A stretch of DNA of 36,117 nt. It comes from Sphingomonas sp. (GTDB taxonomy: Bacteria > Pseudomonadota > Alphaproteobacteria > Sphingomonadales > Sphingomonadaceae). A model generated the notes under the pieces. That model was given only the letters and a program-made list of their open reading frames with translations. It was not told where the DNA came from and made no database searches. Where the stretch lies: assembly GCA_025356055.1 (NCBI GenBank), contig JANXUU010000147.1, positions 1-36,117 on the forward strand, written 5' to 3'. The translations under genes and the position numbers were made by a program. Below, piece after piece: positions 1-13,050 of this stretch (the stretch's first letter is position 1; each line of letters starts with the position of its first letter).

Positions 1-933
1 TCGGCCGGGGAGGGTGAAGTCGCTCCCGTCGCGGGCGGTGAAGCGGCGGTCGGGCTCAAGCGCGCGAGTCATGGTCGCGCCGCCCTTGTCGAATCTGGCC
101 TCAAGCGTGCCGTTCATCAGCCCGAGCCAGTTGGCATAGGCCGCGACCTTGTCCTGCGCATCGACCGCGGCGATCGAATCCTCGAGGTCGACGATTGCGG
201 TCAGCGCGGATTCGAGCACGACATCGGCGATCCCGGCCATGTCGTCGCGGCCGATCGGGTGGGCCTTGTCGATGACGAGTTCGATGTGCAGGCCATTGTG
301 GCGCAGGAGGAAGTTACCGCCCGATGTGCCGACGAGTTGCGCCGGGTCCTTCAGCGCAGGATTGCCTCCGGTCCAATCGGCCCATGAGCCGTCGGCGAGC
401 GGCACCGCGTCGTCGAGAAAGGCCTTTGCCCAGCCAATGACCTGAGCGCCGCGTGCCGGGTCATAGCCCTTTCCGCTCGCCGCGCCGGGCAGCGCATCGG
501 TGCCGTAGAGCGCATCGTACAGGCTGCCCCAGCGCGCGTTCGCGGCGTTGAGGGCGAAGCGGGCGTTGAGCACCGGGACGACCAGCTGGGGTCCGGCGAG
601 CCGCGCGATCTCTTCGTCGACGTTGGTGGTGGTGATGGCGAAGGGCGCAGGCTCGGGGACGAGGTAGCCGATGTCGCGAAGAAAGGCCTGATATTCGGAC
701 TGGTCGATCGGCTGGCCCGGGCGAGCCCGGTGCCAGGCGTCGATCCTGGCCTGAAGCTTGTCACGGGTCGCGAGGAGGGCAGCGTTTTGCGGAGAAAAGC
801 GGGTGAAGATGGCGGCTACGCCCGGCCAGAAGGCGGCGGGATTGAGCCCGGTGCCGGGGAGTGCCTCGCGCTCGAGGAAGTCAGCCAGGGCGAGGGCGAC
901 CTGAAGCCCGGCCTTATTGATCAAGTCGCTCAT
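1..933 (-). CDS. glcB: Malate synthase G, N-terminal 311 residues (runs off left edge)
   Basis: Condenses glyoxylate with acetyl-CoA to malate, the second glyoxylate-shunt step, in the cytoplasm. Translating the minus strand from ATG at 931-933 gives an uninterrupted frame to the window edge, starting [20 protein letters not shown]. It holds segments typical of the G isoform: [56 protein letters not shown] and the [15 protein letters not shown] motif. Malate synthase G is about 700 residues, so slightly less than half is present. The catalytic arginine and aspartate and the CoA-binding C-terminus lie outside. A purine-rich AAGGCGG stretch sits 6-12 bases upstream of the ATG. The frame is open at the edge, so it is a truncated view and not a broken gene. 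Identity rests on recognised family segments. Confidence 0.93.
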   Translation of the reverse strand, partial: MSDLINKAGLQVALALADFLEREALPGTGLNPAAFWPGVAAIFTRFSPQNAALLATRDKLQARIDAWHRARPGQPIDQSEYQAFLRDIGYLVPEPAPFAITTTNVDEEIARLAGPQLVVPVLNARFALNAANARWGSLYDALYGTDALPGAASGKGYDPARGAQVIGWAKAFLDDAVPLADGSWADWTGGNPALKDPAQLVGTSGGNFLLRHNGLHIELVIDKAHPIGRDDMAGIADVVLESALTAIVDLEDSIAAVDAQDKVAAYANWLGLMNGTLEARFDKGGATMTRALEPDRRFTARDGSDFTLPGR

Positions 934-1038
934 GTGTCCGCCTTCGATTGGATCCCGTCGCGCCTTGCCCCGGCGAGCGCCGACGGTCCAGTGACATTTC
1001 GAAGGAGTCGCGGCTGACATCGACCAGTGCCGCCAAGC

Positions 1039-1065
1039 AAAAAGGGCGGAGCTTTCGCTCCACCC
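1039..1065 (-). terminator. Intrinsic terminator of the autotransporter gene
   Basis: On the minus strand this reads GGGTGGAGC, loop GAAA, GCTCCGCCC, then TTTTT: a 9-bp stem with one G-T wobble, a GNRA-type tetraloop and a U-tract. It begins 31 bases after the autotransporter stop codon. It separates that gene from glcB, so the two are separate transcripts. Structure is read directly from sequence. Confidence 0.9.
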
Positions 1066-1095
1066 CTCATTGTTCAGATCCAACGAGCCGTTCGC

Positions 1096-5622
<4,527 letters not shown>

Positions 5623-6129
5623 GATTGGACCCCTTTTAGCCAATTAATGGCGGAAAAGCTTATTCGTTACGGCAGACTCGTTTGCTAGACGGCAATCAAA
5701 ACTTGCGCAAGATTATTGTTCTGACAAAATTACCACACCGCCCGACGAGCGGCTTGAGCGAATTATTGCCGCTACAAAAATGAATAAATTGGAAACGACG
5801 GGCTGGAAGAGCTGAGCGGGATCGAACCGCCGACCCATTATCTTCAACCGGTACGACTGGCCGTGTTCATCCACCACGGGCAATCCATCTTCCGGCTTGT
5901 CGTCTGGCCAGGGGATGGTCCAATGAAGCAGCCGGGCCTAAGCCGATGGCAGTGCTTAGGATAAAGGCGGGACTGTAGACGTTGCCGAGCGGCAACCCGC
6001 CAACGGCAGAACGAAGGTTAATCATCGATCCAGCCGATATGTTCAGTTTGACCGAATTACTAAAATAAAACTCGAAAAGCTGCGACGCTCGCACCTCGCT
6101 GCATGATCCATGATTGCAATGTCAAAGGT
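5623..6129. other. Intergenic gap between autotransporter and pilus operon
   Basis: About 500 bases without a supported gene. It is more AT-rich than its surroundings near 5650-5790 and 6010-6090, fitting promoters for the autotransporter (minus strand), but no convincing -35/-10 pair was picked out. An open frame on the minus strand at 5867-6094 (75 codons) has no ribosome site and no recognised domain. Another open stretch on the minus strand at about 5750-5945 reads plausibly protein-like (LPVVDEHGQSYRLKIMGRRF) but has a stop just before it and no start. It could be a decayed gene fragment. A tRNA-like segment inside it is listed separately. Confidence 0.5.
5804..5836 (-). other. tRNA 3'-end-like sequence (possible tRNA-Ala fragment or attachment-site remnant)
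   Basis: On the minus strand this reads GGGTCGGCGGTTCGATC, then CCGCTCAGCTCTTCCA. GGCGG-TTCGATC-CCGCT folds as a 5-bp T-stem with a 7-base T-loop (one G-T pair), followed by 7 acceptor-like bases, one discriminator-like base and CCA. It closely resembles the 3' end of alphaproteobacterial tRNA-Ala. No D-arm or anticodon arm precedes it, so it is not a working tRNA. Such fragments are left where integrative elements use tRNA genes as attachment sites. The same bases can also be read as protein in one frame, so chance is possible. Confidence 0.4.
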
Positions 6130-6669
6130 TCAGGAAAGCGCGGCGGCGGCGGGTGGGCGAAGGTGCAGCCGGTCATACAGCGTCTCCTTCGCGCGATACT
6201 GAGCCGTCATCATGATCGCGGCGCCCGCGACGATCGCTACGCCATAGGGGATCTTGCCGCGACGGGCCTTGCCTTTCCCCGCAAGACGCGAGCGGACGCT
6301 GCGGGTCGAGAGCATGACGACGGCGAGGACTCCGCCGGCAATGAACACCGCAGCCACGAGCCACATCGCGCCCATAAGACTGAACCAGAGGCCGGTCACT
6401 GCGAACAGCTTGGCGTCTCCGCCCCCGAAATTGCCGGTCGCAAAGCCAATCGTACCAAGCGCAAGCAGCGCCGCGAACACCGCGAAATTCTGCCACAGTG
6501 GAAAAACGCCGTCGCGATGGAGCGCCATCGCCACGACGGCGAGGACGCAGATCCCGAGGCAGGTCAGGTTGGCTATGCGCAGGCGCAGCGCGTCCTCGAC
6601 TGCGGCGGCGAGCAGGAACAGGGCGAGGAGTGCGATCAGCCAGGTCGGCGCAGCGGTGATGAGGTTCAA
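6130..6669 (-). CDS. cpaA: Prepilin peptidase CpaA/TadV (A24 family)
   Basis: Membrane aspartyl protease that cleaves the leader from Flp prepilins and TadE/TadG-type pseudopilins. The 179-residue product has about five hydrophobic segments and both A24 aspartate motifs: EDALRLRIANL near the first helix and GGGDAKLF later (the GxGDxK type). The frame is open far upstream, but TTG at 6667-6669 is chosen as start: it overlaps the preceding gene's TGA in a TTGA junction, follows GGAAGCGG, and gives the usual small-family length. It is the last gene of the tad operon. It lacks the cysteine-rich methyltransferase domain of PilD-type enzymes, as expected for CpaA. Confidence 0.92.
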   Translation of the reverse strand: MNLITAAPTWLIALLALFLLAAAVEDALRLRIANLTCLGICVLAVVAMALHRDGVFPLWQNFAVFAALLALGTIGFATGNFGGGDAKLFAVTGLWFSLMGAMWLVAAVFIAGGVLAVVMLSTRSVRSRLAGKGKARRGKIPYGVAIVAGAAIMMTAQYRAKETLYDRLHLRPPAAAALS

Positions 6670-7457
6670 GGAGCCGCTTCCGCCCAAGTGAGGTTGCTGG
6701 CCGCGCGCTGGTACCAGCTGCCGCGCACAACGATCGCGCGCGAGAAGGCAGCGATCGCGCGGGTTCGATTGTGGAACAACAAAGCAGCAACCCCGGCATC
6801 GTTGAGGCGCGCGGCCCACGCCTCGTCCCCCTCGTTGGGCAAGCGCGCGGGCAACTCCTGAGCGATCGCAGAGCGGACAAGTTCGAGATTTTCTCGGATA
6901 CGCGAGGTTGTTGGTGACTGAGCGGTGGCTTTTTCAAGCAGCACGCCAGCCTCGCGCCAATGGCCGCGCAGCATTTGCGACCAACCGCGATTGTTAAAGA
7001 TCGCAGCCTCATTGGGGGACAGCGCGAGCGCGTGGGCGTAGGCCGCGTCAGCGGACGGCCAATCGCGGGCCATGTCGCCAACCACTCCCAACGCGTTCCA
7101 AGTGCGCCATGATGCGTCAGGGAAGCGCGCTGCCGTGGTGATCAGCCGCGTTGCATTCGCCGTAGCGCCTTGGCGAAGCGCAGCGATCCCGGCGCGTTCG
7201 GCGAACAAGGCGCTGGCGGGATCGGCAGCTGCAAGTTTTGCATAGCGCACGGCCGCGTCGCCATCGTGGCCTGATTGGTAGGCGATGTCGGCGAGGAGCG
7301 CGTCGACCGGGCGCCCCGACGTGCCCTTGGCGACGATGGCCTCGACGATCAGGCGCGCCTGTTCGACTCGCCCCGCGGCGACCGCCTGCCGGGCATCGCC
7401 AAGCGTCGCGACAGGCAGTTCGGCCGCGGCGAACAACAGGGTCAGCGCAAAGATCAT
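6666..7457 (-). CDS. TPR-repeat protein of the tad locus (periplasmic)
   Basis: A 263-residue protein opening with a short hydrophobic leader (MIFALTLLFAAAELP), so probably exported. The rest is helical repeats of tetratricopeptide type. The clearest are WNALGVVGDMARDWPSADAA followed by YAHALALSPNEAA, then IFNNRGWSQMLRGHWREA. Such proteins act as pilotins or scaffolds in Tad secretion (compare TadD), but a specific partner cannot be read here. ATG at 7455-7457 overlaps the stop of the preceding lipoprotein gene by 4 bases (ATGA), and its own stop overlaps the cpaA start, so the three are translationally coupled. Whether this gene or the next TPR gene is the functional TadD equivalent is open. 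Confidence 0.85.
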   Translation of the reverse strand: MIFALTLLFAAAELPVATLGDARQAVAAGRVEQARLIVEAIVAKGTSGRPVDALLADIAYQSGHDGDAAVRYAKLAAADPASALFAERAGIAALRQGATANATRLITTAARFPDASWRTWNALGVVGDMARDWPSADAAYAHALALSPNEAAIFNNRGWSQMLRGHWREAGVLLEKATAQSPTTSRIRENLELVRSAIAQELPARLPNEGDEAWAARLNDAGVAALLFHNRTRAIAAFSRAIVVRGSWYQRAASNLTWAEAAP

Positions 7458-8362
7458 CCCGCGCTGGTCACTCGTCCACCAATCGCGGCGTCACGACCGA
7501 GCAGGACAATGATCGCTCCGCCTTCTCCGCCTTGCTGGCGCGTGGCGGCGCCAAAGCGCGCCGCGAGGCGGCGGGCGATTGCTTGGTGGCCCGTCGGGAA
7601 CAGGACGAGGCTGGCTAGGCGGGTACGCGGAGCATTGCCGATGACGATCCCGTGCCAGCCCTGACGTTCGAGCCAACTTCGCGTTTGCGCCGCGAGACCC
7701 TGCCGGCGGGCAGCGTTCAGTAAGTGGACCGAAGCGAGGGTTGGCTTGGCAGGAGGCGCCGCAACGGCACTCCGGACGACTGTCGGGGCCAGTGGCACGG
7801 TCATCGGCAAGGTTACAAGCGCTACCTCGCCAAGCGACAGCCGTTCGAGGTGCGGGCCGATCGCCCGCCTCGCTTCGACGGGCACGGTCACGCGATCGGC
7901 CGGACGGGCGGGGGTGAGAGCCAGGGTGACTAACGCAGACCGTTCGACCTTCGGGCCGGTCGTCTCGCCTCGCACTGCCGCGGCTTGCTGGTCGAAACCT
8001 TGGGCTGTGAGCGAGGAAGCGAGCGCGCCGAGCGTGGCGCGATCGTGCGGAGCGGTCGCCAACGCTCTTTCGTAATAGCCCTGCGACAGGTCATAGCGGC
8101 CCATCAGTTCATAGCAGGCCGCCATCCCCTGAAGCGCCGCGATGCTTTGCGGATCTTCGGCGAGCGCGCGGCGGAAGGATTCGAGCGCGAGCGCGGCATC
8201 GCCGATGACGAGATGCGCGCGCCCCTCCGCTAGTCGCGAATCAATCGGCGCAGCGCTTGCCGATCGCGCGCCGAGCGGACGGATTTCGACCATTTTTGGA
8301 CTGGCGCAGGAAGCCAACAGCGTGGCGGCGACGATTATGGCGGGCAGGCGCGTGCGATTCAT
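7454..8362 (-). CDS. tadD: TPR lipoprotein with LytR_C-like C-terminal domain (TadD-like)
   Basis: A 302-residue lipoprotein. Starting at ATG 8360-8362 gives MNRTRLPAIIVAATLLASCA, a standard lipoprotein signal with lipobox LLASC. This ATG lies one base after the tadC stop (TGAGATG); an in-frame ATG 15 bases upstream would overlap tadC. Residues ~45-125 carry TPR units (ALESFRRALAEDPQSIAALQ, then ACYELMGRYDLSQGYYERAL), as in TadD, the pilus assembly lipoprotein that helps secretin function. The last ~90 residues (VHLLNAARRQGLAAQTRSWL onward) resemble the LytR C-terminal domain. The pairing of TPR and LytR_C in one tad lipoprotein is noteworthy. The gene symbol rests on position and architecture. 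Confidence 0.8.
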   Translation of the reverse strand: MNRTRLPAIIVAATLLASCASPKMVEIRPLGARSASAAPIDSRLAEGRAHLVIGDAALALESFRRALAEDPQSIAALQGMAACYELMGRYDLSQGYYERALATAPHDRATLGALASSLTAQGFDQQAAAVRGETTGPKVERSALVTLALTPARPADRVTVPVEARRAIGPHLERLSLGEVALVTLPMTVPLAPTVVRSAVAAPPAKPTLASVHLLNAARRQGLAAQTRSWLERQGWHGIVIGNAPRTRLASLVLFPTGHQAIARRLAARFGAATRQQGGEGGAIIVLLGRDAAIGGRVTSAG

Positions 8363-8363
8363 C

Positions 8364-9344
8364 TCAATGTACCCCATGGAGAGCGGGAATCAGCGTCCGC
8401 ACGACGCGGATCGCGGCGGGAAGCATCAGCACGCCAATCATCACCGGCAACATGCAAGCGACCAGCGGGATCGACAGAAGCACTGGCAGGCGATGCGCTT
8501 TTTCTTCGGCCCGCATCCGCCGCCGCTCGCGCATTTCGGCGGCGTAGACGCGCAGCGTCTGGGCAATCGAAGAGCCAAGCGTGGTGGACTGGATCAGCAA
8601 CGTCGAAAAGGCACGAATCTCGTCGGCACCGGCGCGGTCGGCCATTCGACGAAGCGCGTCCTCGCGGCTGCGCCCGGCGCGAAGCTCGAGCACGACGGTA
8701 CCCAATTGCTCGGCGAGCAACGGGTGCGATGCGGTCATTTCCTGACCGACGCGGGCGAAGGCGGCCTCCAGCCCGAGGCCGGCCTCGACGCACACCAGCA
8801 TCAGATCGAGCGCATCGGGAAAGGCGTTGATCAAGGCTTGTTGACGGCGGTCGGACTTGGCCTTGATGAACAGCGACGGAAGGTAAAGGCCGGCGACGGC
8901 GGCGATCATCAGCATGAAGTACAAGCGCAAGATGCTCGGCGAAGAGCCGGCCAGCCTGAGCATCGCAAAAACAAGCAGCGGCAGCCCGAGCACCATCATC
9001 AGCCGGATGAGCGTATAGACGCGCGGCGCGGCGGGCTCGATGAAGCCTGCGGCGATCAGTCGCTGGCGAAGCTGATGGTCCTTGGTGTCGATCAGCGGAA
9101 GCCCCGACTTTTCGACCGCATTGACTAATCTGACCCACGCGCTGGCATTGTCGCGCGGACGCAGCGAGCTGGCAGGATCCCCCACCGCGCCACCGCGCGA
9201 GGCTTCGCCGACTAGGCGCTGGCGGGTCAACTGGCGGGTTCCGAACGCGCTTGCGATGACGTAGGAGATCGCTGCGACAAGCGCGAAGAGCCCCGCGAGG
9301 AGCGCCAGTTTGAGCAGGCTGTTCTGGGCGATCAATTCGGTCAT
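8364..9344 (-). CDS. tadC: Flp pilus inner-membrane platform protein TadC (GspF domain)
   Basis: A 326-residue type II secretion F-domain protein that, with TadB, forms the inner-membrane platform turned by the CpaF ATPase. It begins MTELIAQNSLLKLALLAGLF with a first transmembrane helix, has two hydrophobic helices around residues 125-170, the F-domain segment ALDLMLVCVEAGLGLEAAF, and two C-terminal helices. It follows tadB after 6 bases and nearly touches the next gene, within the single tad transcript. Length fits the family (about 300-330). Confidence 0.93.
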   Translation of the reverse strand: MTELIAQNSLLKLALLAGLFALVAAISYVIASAFGTRQLTRQRLVGEASRGGAVGDPASSLRPRDNASAWVRLVNAVEKSGLPLIDTKDHQLRQRLIAAGFIEPAAPRVYTLIRLMMVLGLPLLVFAMLRLAGSSPSILRLYFMLMIAAVAGLYLPSLFIKAKSDRRQQALINAFPDALDLMLVCVEAGLGLEAAFARVGQEMTASHPLLAEQLGTVVLELRAGRSREDALRRMADRAGADEIRAFSTLLIQSTTLGSSIAQTLRVYAAEMRERRRMRAEEKAHRLPVLLSIPLVACMLPVMIGVLMLPAAIRVVRTLIPALHGVH

Positions 9345-9350
9345 GCGCCG

Positions 9351-10352
9351 CTAGACCTTCAAATCGACCATTCGCCGGATCATGAAGAATCCGATCAGGT
9401 ACAATATTATTAGCGCGCCGAAGCCGGGCACGAATGCAGGATCACCGGCAACGTCGAGGAAAAATGAGGGGTTGAGCAGGAACAGCGCGACCAGGACGAT
9501 GATCGGCAGTGCGGTCAGCATGATCGCGGACATGCGTCCCTCGCTCGACAACGCGCGGACCTTCATCATCATCGACGCGCGGTCGCGGATGACCTTGGAC
9601 AGATTCTCGAGGATTTCGGCGAGGTTGCCGCCCGTTTCGCTCGCCACCGACAGCGAGACGACGAACATCCGCATGTCCTCCATCCCCCACCGGTCGGCCA
9701 TCGCACCGATCGCGTCGCGCAGGTCGGCACCATAAGTGACTTCATCGACCACCAGCCCGAACTCGCTGCCGATCGGATCGGCCATCTCGACGGTCAAAAG
9801 GTCGAGCGCCGCTGCTACCGGATGGCCCGCGCGCAGGCCGCGAACGAACACATCGAGCGCGACCGGAAACTGGTCCTGCATCTTGCGCCGGACGCGGTTG
9901 GCCTTGGCTTGAAGGAACATCATCGGAATCATTCCGCCGACCAGTCCGGCGATCGTCGCGACGAGGAGCAGCCGGCCGGGGCTGATCGCGATTCCCTTGC
10001 CGACCATCAGCAGGAGGATGACGAGGAAGAGGATCGTCGGAACGACGCACAGCATCAGCAGGACCCGCGCCGGAGTCAGGGCGATCTGGCTGGCGATGAG
10101 CAGGCGTTCGAGGCGGTTGGCCATTCCCGAAAAGCTTGGTGGCAGGCTGGCGGCGAAATCGCCCGTGCCGCGCCGAAGCAGCGTGCGCGTCTCGGCGCGG
10201 CTGTGGCCTTGCTGAAGCAATGTCAGCCGAAGGTTGATCGCGCGGCTTTCCGACCGGTTTGCCGAAATCCACGAGATCAGCGCCTCGACTCCCAGCATCA
10301 CTGCGCCGAACACGCAAACGAGGAACAGCGCTTTGAGCCAGCTGCCGGTCAT
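9351..10352 (-). CDS. tadB: Flp pilus inner-membrane platform protein TadB (GspF domain)
   Basis: A 333-residue partner of TadC. The first helix is LKALFLVCVFGAVMLGVEAL, two more lie around residues 95-145, and the F-domain core includes FPVALDVFVRGLRAGHPVAAA and GGNLAEILENLSKVIRDR. The C-terminal helices end in FMIRRMVDLKV. The open frame extends 31 codons upstream into cpaF; ATG at 10350-10352 is preferred because it sits in a TGATG junction with the cpaF stop and begins [11 protein letters not shown] with the helix placed as usual. The order cpaF-tadB-tadC is the standard tad order. Confidence 0.93.
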   Translation of the reverse strand: MTGSWLKALFLVCVFGAVMLGVEALISWISANRSESRAINLRLTLLQQGHSRAETRTLLRRGTGDFAASLPPSFSGMANRLERLLIASQIALTPARVLLMLCVVPTILFLVILLLMVGKGIAISPGRLLLVATIAGLVGGMIPMMFLQAKANRVRRKMQDQFPVALDVFVRGLRAGHPVAAALDLLTVEMADPIGSEFGLVVDEVTYGADLRDAIGAMADRWGMEDMRMFVVSLSVASETGGNLAEILENLSKVIRDRASMMMKVRALSSEGRMSAIMLTALPIIVLVALFLLNPSFFLDVAGDPAFVPGFGALIILYLIGFFMIRRMVDLKV

Positions 10353-11749
10353 CAGTCGAACTTCGCATCGGGACGGAACAAGTCGCCCGGAAGGGTGATG
10401 CCATGCGCGCTGACCTGGTCGGCAAAGCGCGGGCGAATCCCGCATGCCTCGAACCGACCGATGACTTCGCCTTCGGGGCCGACCCCGGTTTGGCGATAAC
10501 GGAAGATTTCCTGCATGGTGATGACGTCGCCCTCCATCCCCGTCAGTTCGGACAGGCTGGTGACCTTGCGCCGGCCGTCCGACAGGCGGCTGACCTGGAC
10601 GACGATATGGATCGCCGAGGAGATTTGCGCGCGGGCCGAGCGGGCGGGAATGTCGATTCCGCTCATCCCGATCATCTGCTCGACGCGCGACAAGGCATCG
10701 CGTGGATTGTTGGCGTGAACCGTCGTCATCGAGCCTTCGTGACCGGTGTTCATCGCCTGGAGCATGTCGAACGCTTCGCCGGCGCGCACTTCGCCGACGA
10801 TGATCCGGTCGGGCCGCATGCGCAGCGCGTTCTTGACCAGTTCGCGCTGGGTGATCTCACCCTTGCCTTCAATATTTGGCGGGCGCGTTTCGAGCCTGGC
10901 GACATGCGCCTGCTGGAGCTGGAGCTCGGCCGAATCTTCGATCGTGACGATCCGCTCGCGCGGGTCGATGTAGGCCGACATGGCGTTGAGCAAGGTCGTT
11001 TTGCCCGAACCCGTGCCACCCGAGATGAGGACGTTGCGCCGCGAGGCGATCACCGCGCGCAGCACTTCGGCGATTTGCGGCGGGATGCTCCCGATCTCTC
11101 GCAGTCGCTCCATCGAGATCGGCACTCGCGCGAACTTGCGAATCGAGAGCAACGAACCATCAAGCGCAAGCGGCGGAACGACCGCGTTGATGCGGCTGCC
11201 GTCGGCGAGGCGAGCGTCGACCATCGGCGAGCTCTCGTCGACGCGGCGCCCGACCGCGGAAACGATCTTCTGGATGATGCGGAGCAGATGGCGCTCGTCC
11301 TTGAACCGGACGGGGGTCGGTTCGAGCATGCCGAAGCGCTCGACGAATACCGAGTTGTAGCCGTTGACGAGGATGTCGGTGATCGTCGGGTCCTTGAGCA
11401 ACGGCTCGAGCGGCCCCAGCCCGAGCAATTCGTCGAGTACGTCGCCGACCAGCTGCTTGCGCTCGGTCTGGTTGAGCGCATGGCTCTGCTTCGCCAGCTC
11501 CTCGTGGATGATGTCGCCGATCTCGTCCTCGATCTGCTCGCGCGACATCTGGTCGAGCGCGGACAGGTTGATGAGGTCGAGCAGCCGCTGGTGGAGCGCG
11601 ACCTTGAGCTCGGTACTCCCGTCGCGCGTCGCGAATGCCCCGGCATCGCCCATCGTCATCAGTCGCTGGTCGTCGCGCGAAACGGCCGGTTCCGCTTCCC
11701 CTTGAGTGACTGCGCCCTTGGCGGGCTTGCGGACTTGCCACAGGCTCAT
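10352..11749 (-). CDS. cpaF: Tad/Flp pilus assembly ATPase CpaF (TadA)
   Basis: Cytoplasmic hexameric secretion ATPase (GspE/VirB11 family) that powers Flp pilus polymerisation. In the 465-residue product the Walker A motif [14 protein letters not shown] lies near residue 245. It is followed by the Asp-box region ([12 protein letters not shown]), the Walker B region ([20 protein letters not shown]) and the His-box ([20 protein letters not shown]). The N-terminal part ([20 protein letters not shown]) matches the CpaF N-domain. ATG at 11747-11749 overlaps the cpaE stop in an ATGA junction. All motifs look intact, so it should be active. Best-conserved anchor of the locus. Confidence 0.97.
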   Translation of the reverse strand: MSLWQVRKPAKGAVTQGEAEPAVSRDDQRLMTMGDAGAFATRDGSTELKVALHQRLLDLINLSALDQMSREQIEDEIGDIIHEELAKQSHALNQTERKQLVGDVLDELLGLGPLEPLLKDPTITDILVNGYNSVFVERFGMLEPTPVRFKDERHLLRIIQKIVSAVGRRVDESSPMVDARLADGSRINAVVPPLALDGSLLSIRKFARVPISMERLREIGSIPPQIAEVLRAVIASRRNVLISGGTGSGKTTLLNAMSAYIDPRERIVTIEDSAELQLQQAHVARLETRPPNIEGKGEITQRELVKNALRMRPDRIIVGEVRAGEAFDMLQAMNTGHEGSMTTVHANNPRDALSRVEQMIGMSGIDIPARSARAQISSAIHIVVQVSRLSDGRRKVTSLSELTGMEGDVITMQEIFRYRQTGVGPEGEVIGRFEACGIRPRFADQVSAHGITLPGDLFRPDAKFD

Positions 11750-12951
11750 CGTTCGAGCCCCAGCGCGCCAGCCAGCGCGGCGTTCATCAGGTCGAGTTCC
11801 TTGCCGAGCTGGCTCTTGCGTTTGAGTGCATCAATTGGCACGCCGCGCTCGGTTGCGCTACGCATCAGGGCGGGGTCACTAACGACAGTGAAGGCGACCT
11901 CGCGCCCGAGCGCGGTTGCAACATTGTCAGCGCCGAGCGAGCGATACTGCGACTTGTCGAAGCGGTTGATTACGACGCGGATGTCGAGCGCGTCAAGGTC
12001 CTGCGAAGTGATGAGGTCAAGCTGGCGGCGAGCGCGGTGAAGGCTGCCGACGCCTAGGTCGGTGACCAGCAGAATCAAGTCGGACGTCGCGAGCAACGAC
12101 AGGGTCCAGTTAGTCCAGTTGGTCGGCAGCTCGACGAAAACGGTTCCGAATTCCCGTTTGGCGGCAGCGACGATTTCCATCAGTTGATCGGAAGCCATCA
12201 GTTCGAGCGGCATCATTTCGGCCGGCGCGGCGATCAGCTGCAGCCCGCTTTCGTGGCGAGTGGTGACCGAGCGAAGCAGTGCTCCGTCGAGCCGCGATCC
12301 GGCCTGGAACAGATCGGCAAGGGTGAGCCGCGGACGCATCCCCAACTGGAAGGCGGCATCGCCGAACTGAACGTCGAGATCGATCAGGCACGCCTCGCGC
12401 CCCTGTGACGCCTCGGATCGGGCGAAACGGATCGCGAGCTGGGTAGTCAGCGCGGTCGCCCCCACACCGCCAACGCTTTTGATCACGGTCACCAGCTTGG
12501 CGGCGCGGGTCGGCAGTGTCGGCGCTTCGGGCGCGGCTCGCCGATCGTGCACCGGCATCAGCGAGGCTTCGAGATCGACGATGTCGAGCGGCAGCGGCAG
12601 CACGTCGTGGGCGCCCGCCTTGAGCAGCGCGCGGACCAGCGCGAGCGGTGGCTCATAGGCGGCGGCGACCAACGGCGTTGCGGTGCTCGTCGCGAGCCGC
12701 TTGAAGCGCTTGATCGAAGCCGGGCTGTCGGCGTCGACCTGGATCACTGCGGCGGCAGCGTCGGTCAGTTCCTGCGGGTCGATCCAGTCGCTCACCGGGA
12801 TCACGTAGAGCTCAACCGGGAAGCCCGCGACGCGTGCGCCGACGAGTGCCCCGGCGTCGCCCTGCGCCCCGCTAAGGTACAAGTTCACCGCCGCTTCGCG
12901 CCGCGCGGTGTGCCAGGCGTTGGCGGGTTGAGTGGAATTATACGCGGTCAT
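11746..12951 (-). CDS. cpaE: Pilus localisation protein CpaE (TadZ), pseudo-receiver plus ParA/MinD-type ATPase
   Basis: CpaE/TadZ places the Tad machine, often at a cell pole. The 401-residue product has a degenerate receiver-like N-terminal domain (residues ~40-140, including AAYEPPLALVRALLKAGAHD) and a MinD/ParA-like domain from ~155. The P-loop reads KSVGGVGATALTTQLAI: the deviant Walker A is present, but the usual KGG lysine is replaced by SVGG after K. ATG at 12949-12951 is chosen over an in-frame GTG 9 bases upstream because AGGTG then sits 6 bases ahead. It is preceded by ~100 non-coding bases, the only real gap inside the machinery operon, and its stop overlaps cpaF. Confidence 0.92.
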   Translation of the reverse strand: MTAYNSTQPANAWHTARREAAVNLYLSGAQGDAGALVGARVAGFPVELYVIPVSDWIDPQELTDAAAAVIQVDADSPASIKRFKRLATSTATPLVAAAYEPPLALVRALLKAGAHDVLPLPLDIVDLEASLMPVHDRRAAPEAPTLPTRAAKLVTVIKSVGGVGATALTTQLAIRFARSEASQGREACLIDLDVQFGDAAFQLGMRPRLTLADLFQAGSRLDGALLRSVTTRHESGLQLIAAPAEMMPLELMASDQLMEIVAAAKREFGTVFVELPTNWTNWTLSLLATSDLILLVTDLGVGSLHRARRQLDLITSQDLDALDIRVVINRFDKSQYRSLGADNVATALGREVAFTVVSDPALMRSATERGVPIDALKRKSQLGKELDLMNAALAGALGLER

Positions 12952-13050
12952 ATCAGGCACCTGGGTTCATGGGTAACAAGTCGTGCGCACCGATACCACG
13001 CCAGATCAACGGCGAACGTCGCGCGGTGCCGGGCCGGGACAGTGCGCCAC

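Noticed and set aside
5804-5836. An intact tRNA gene
   Set aside because: Upstream bases do not form an anticodon arm, D-arm or 5' acceptor strand; only the 3' part is tRNA-like.
5867-6094. A 75-codon minus-strand frame in the gap
   Set aside because: No ribosome site, no recognised domain, and atypical composition compared with neighbouring genes.
8142-9128. A 328-codon plus-strand frame opposite tadC and the TPR lipoprotein
   Set aside because: Low-complexity H/Q/R-rich product without a family. It crosses a gene junction of the well-supported minus-strand operon.
10403-12040. A 545-codon open frame on the plus strand opposite cpaF and cpaE
   Set aside because: It is the antisense shadow of two genes with intact motifs. 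The product is rich in R, D, H, A and V as expected from reverse-strand GC-rich codons, and has no domain or ribosome site.
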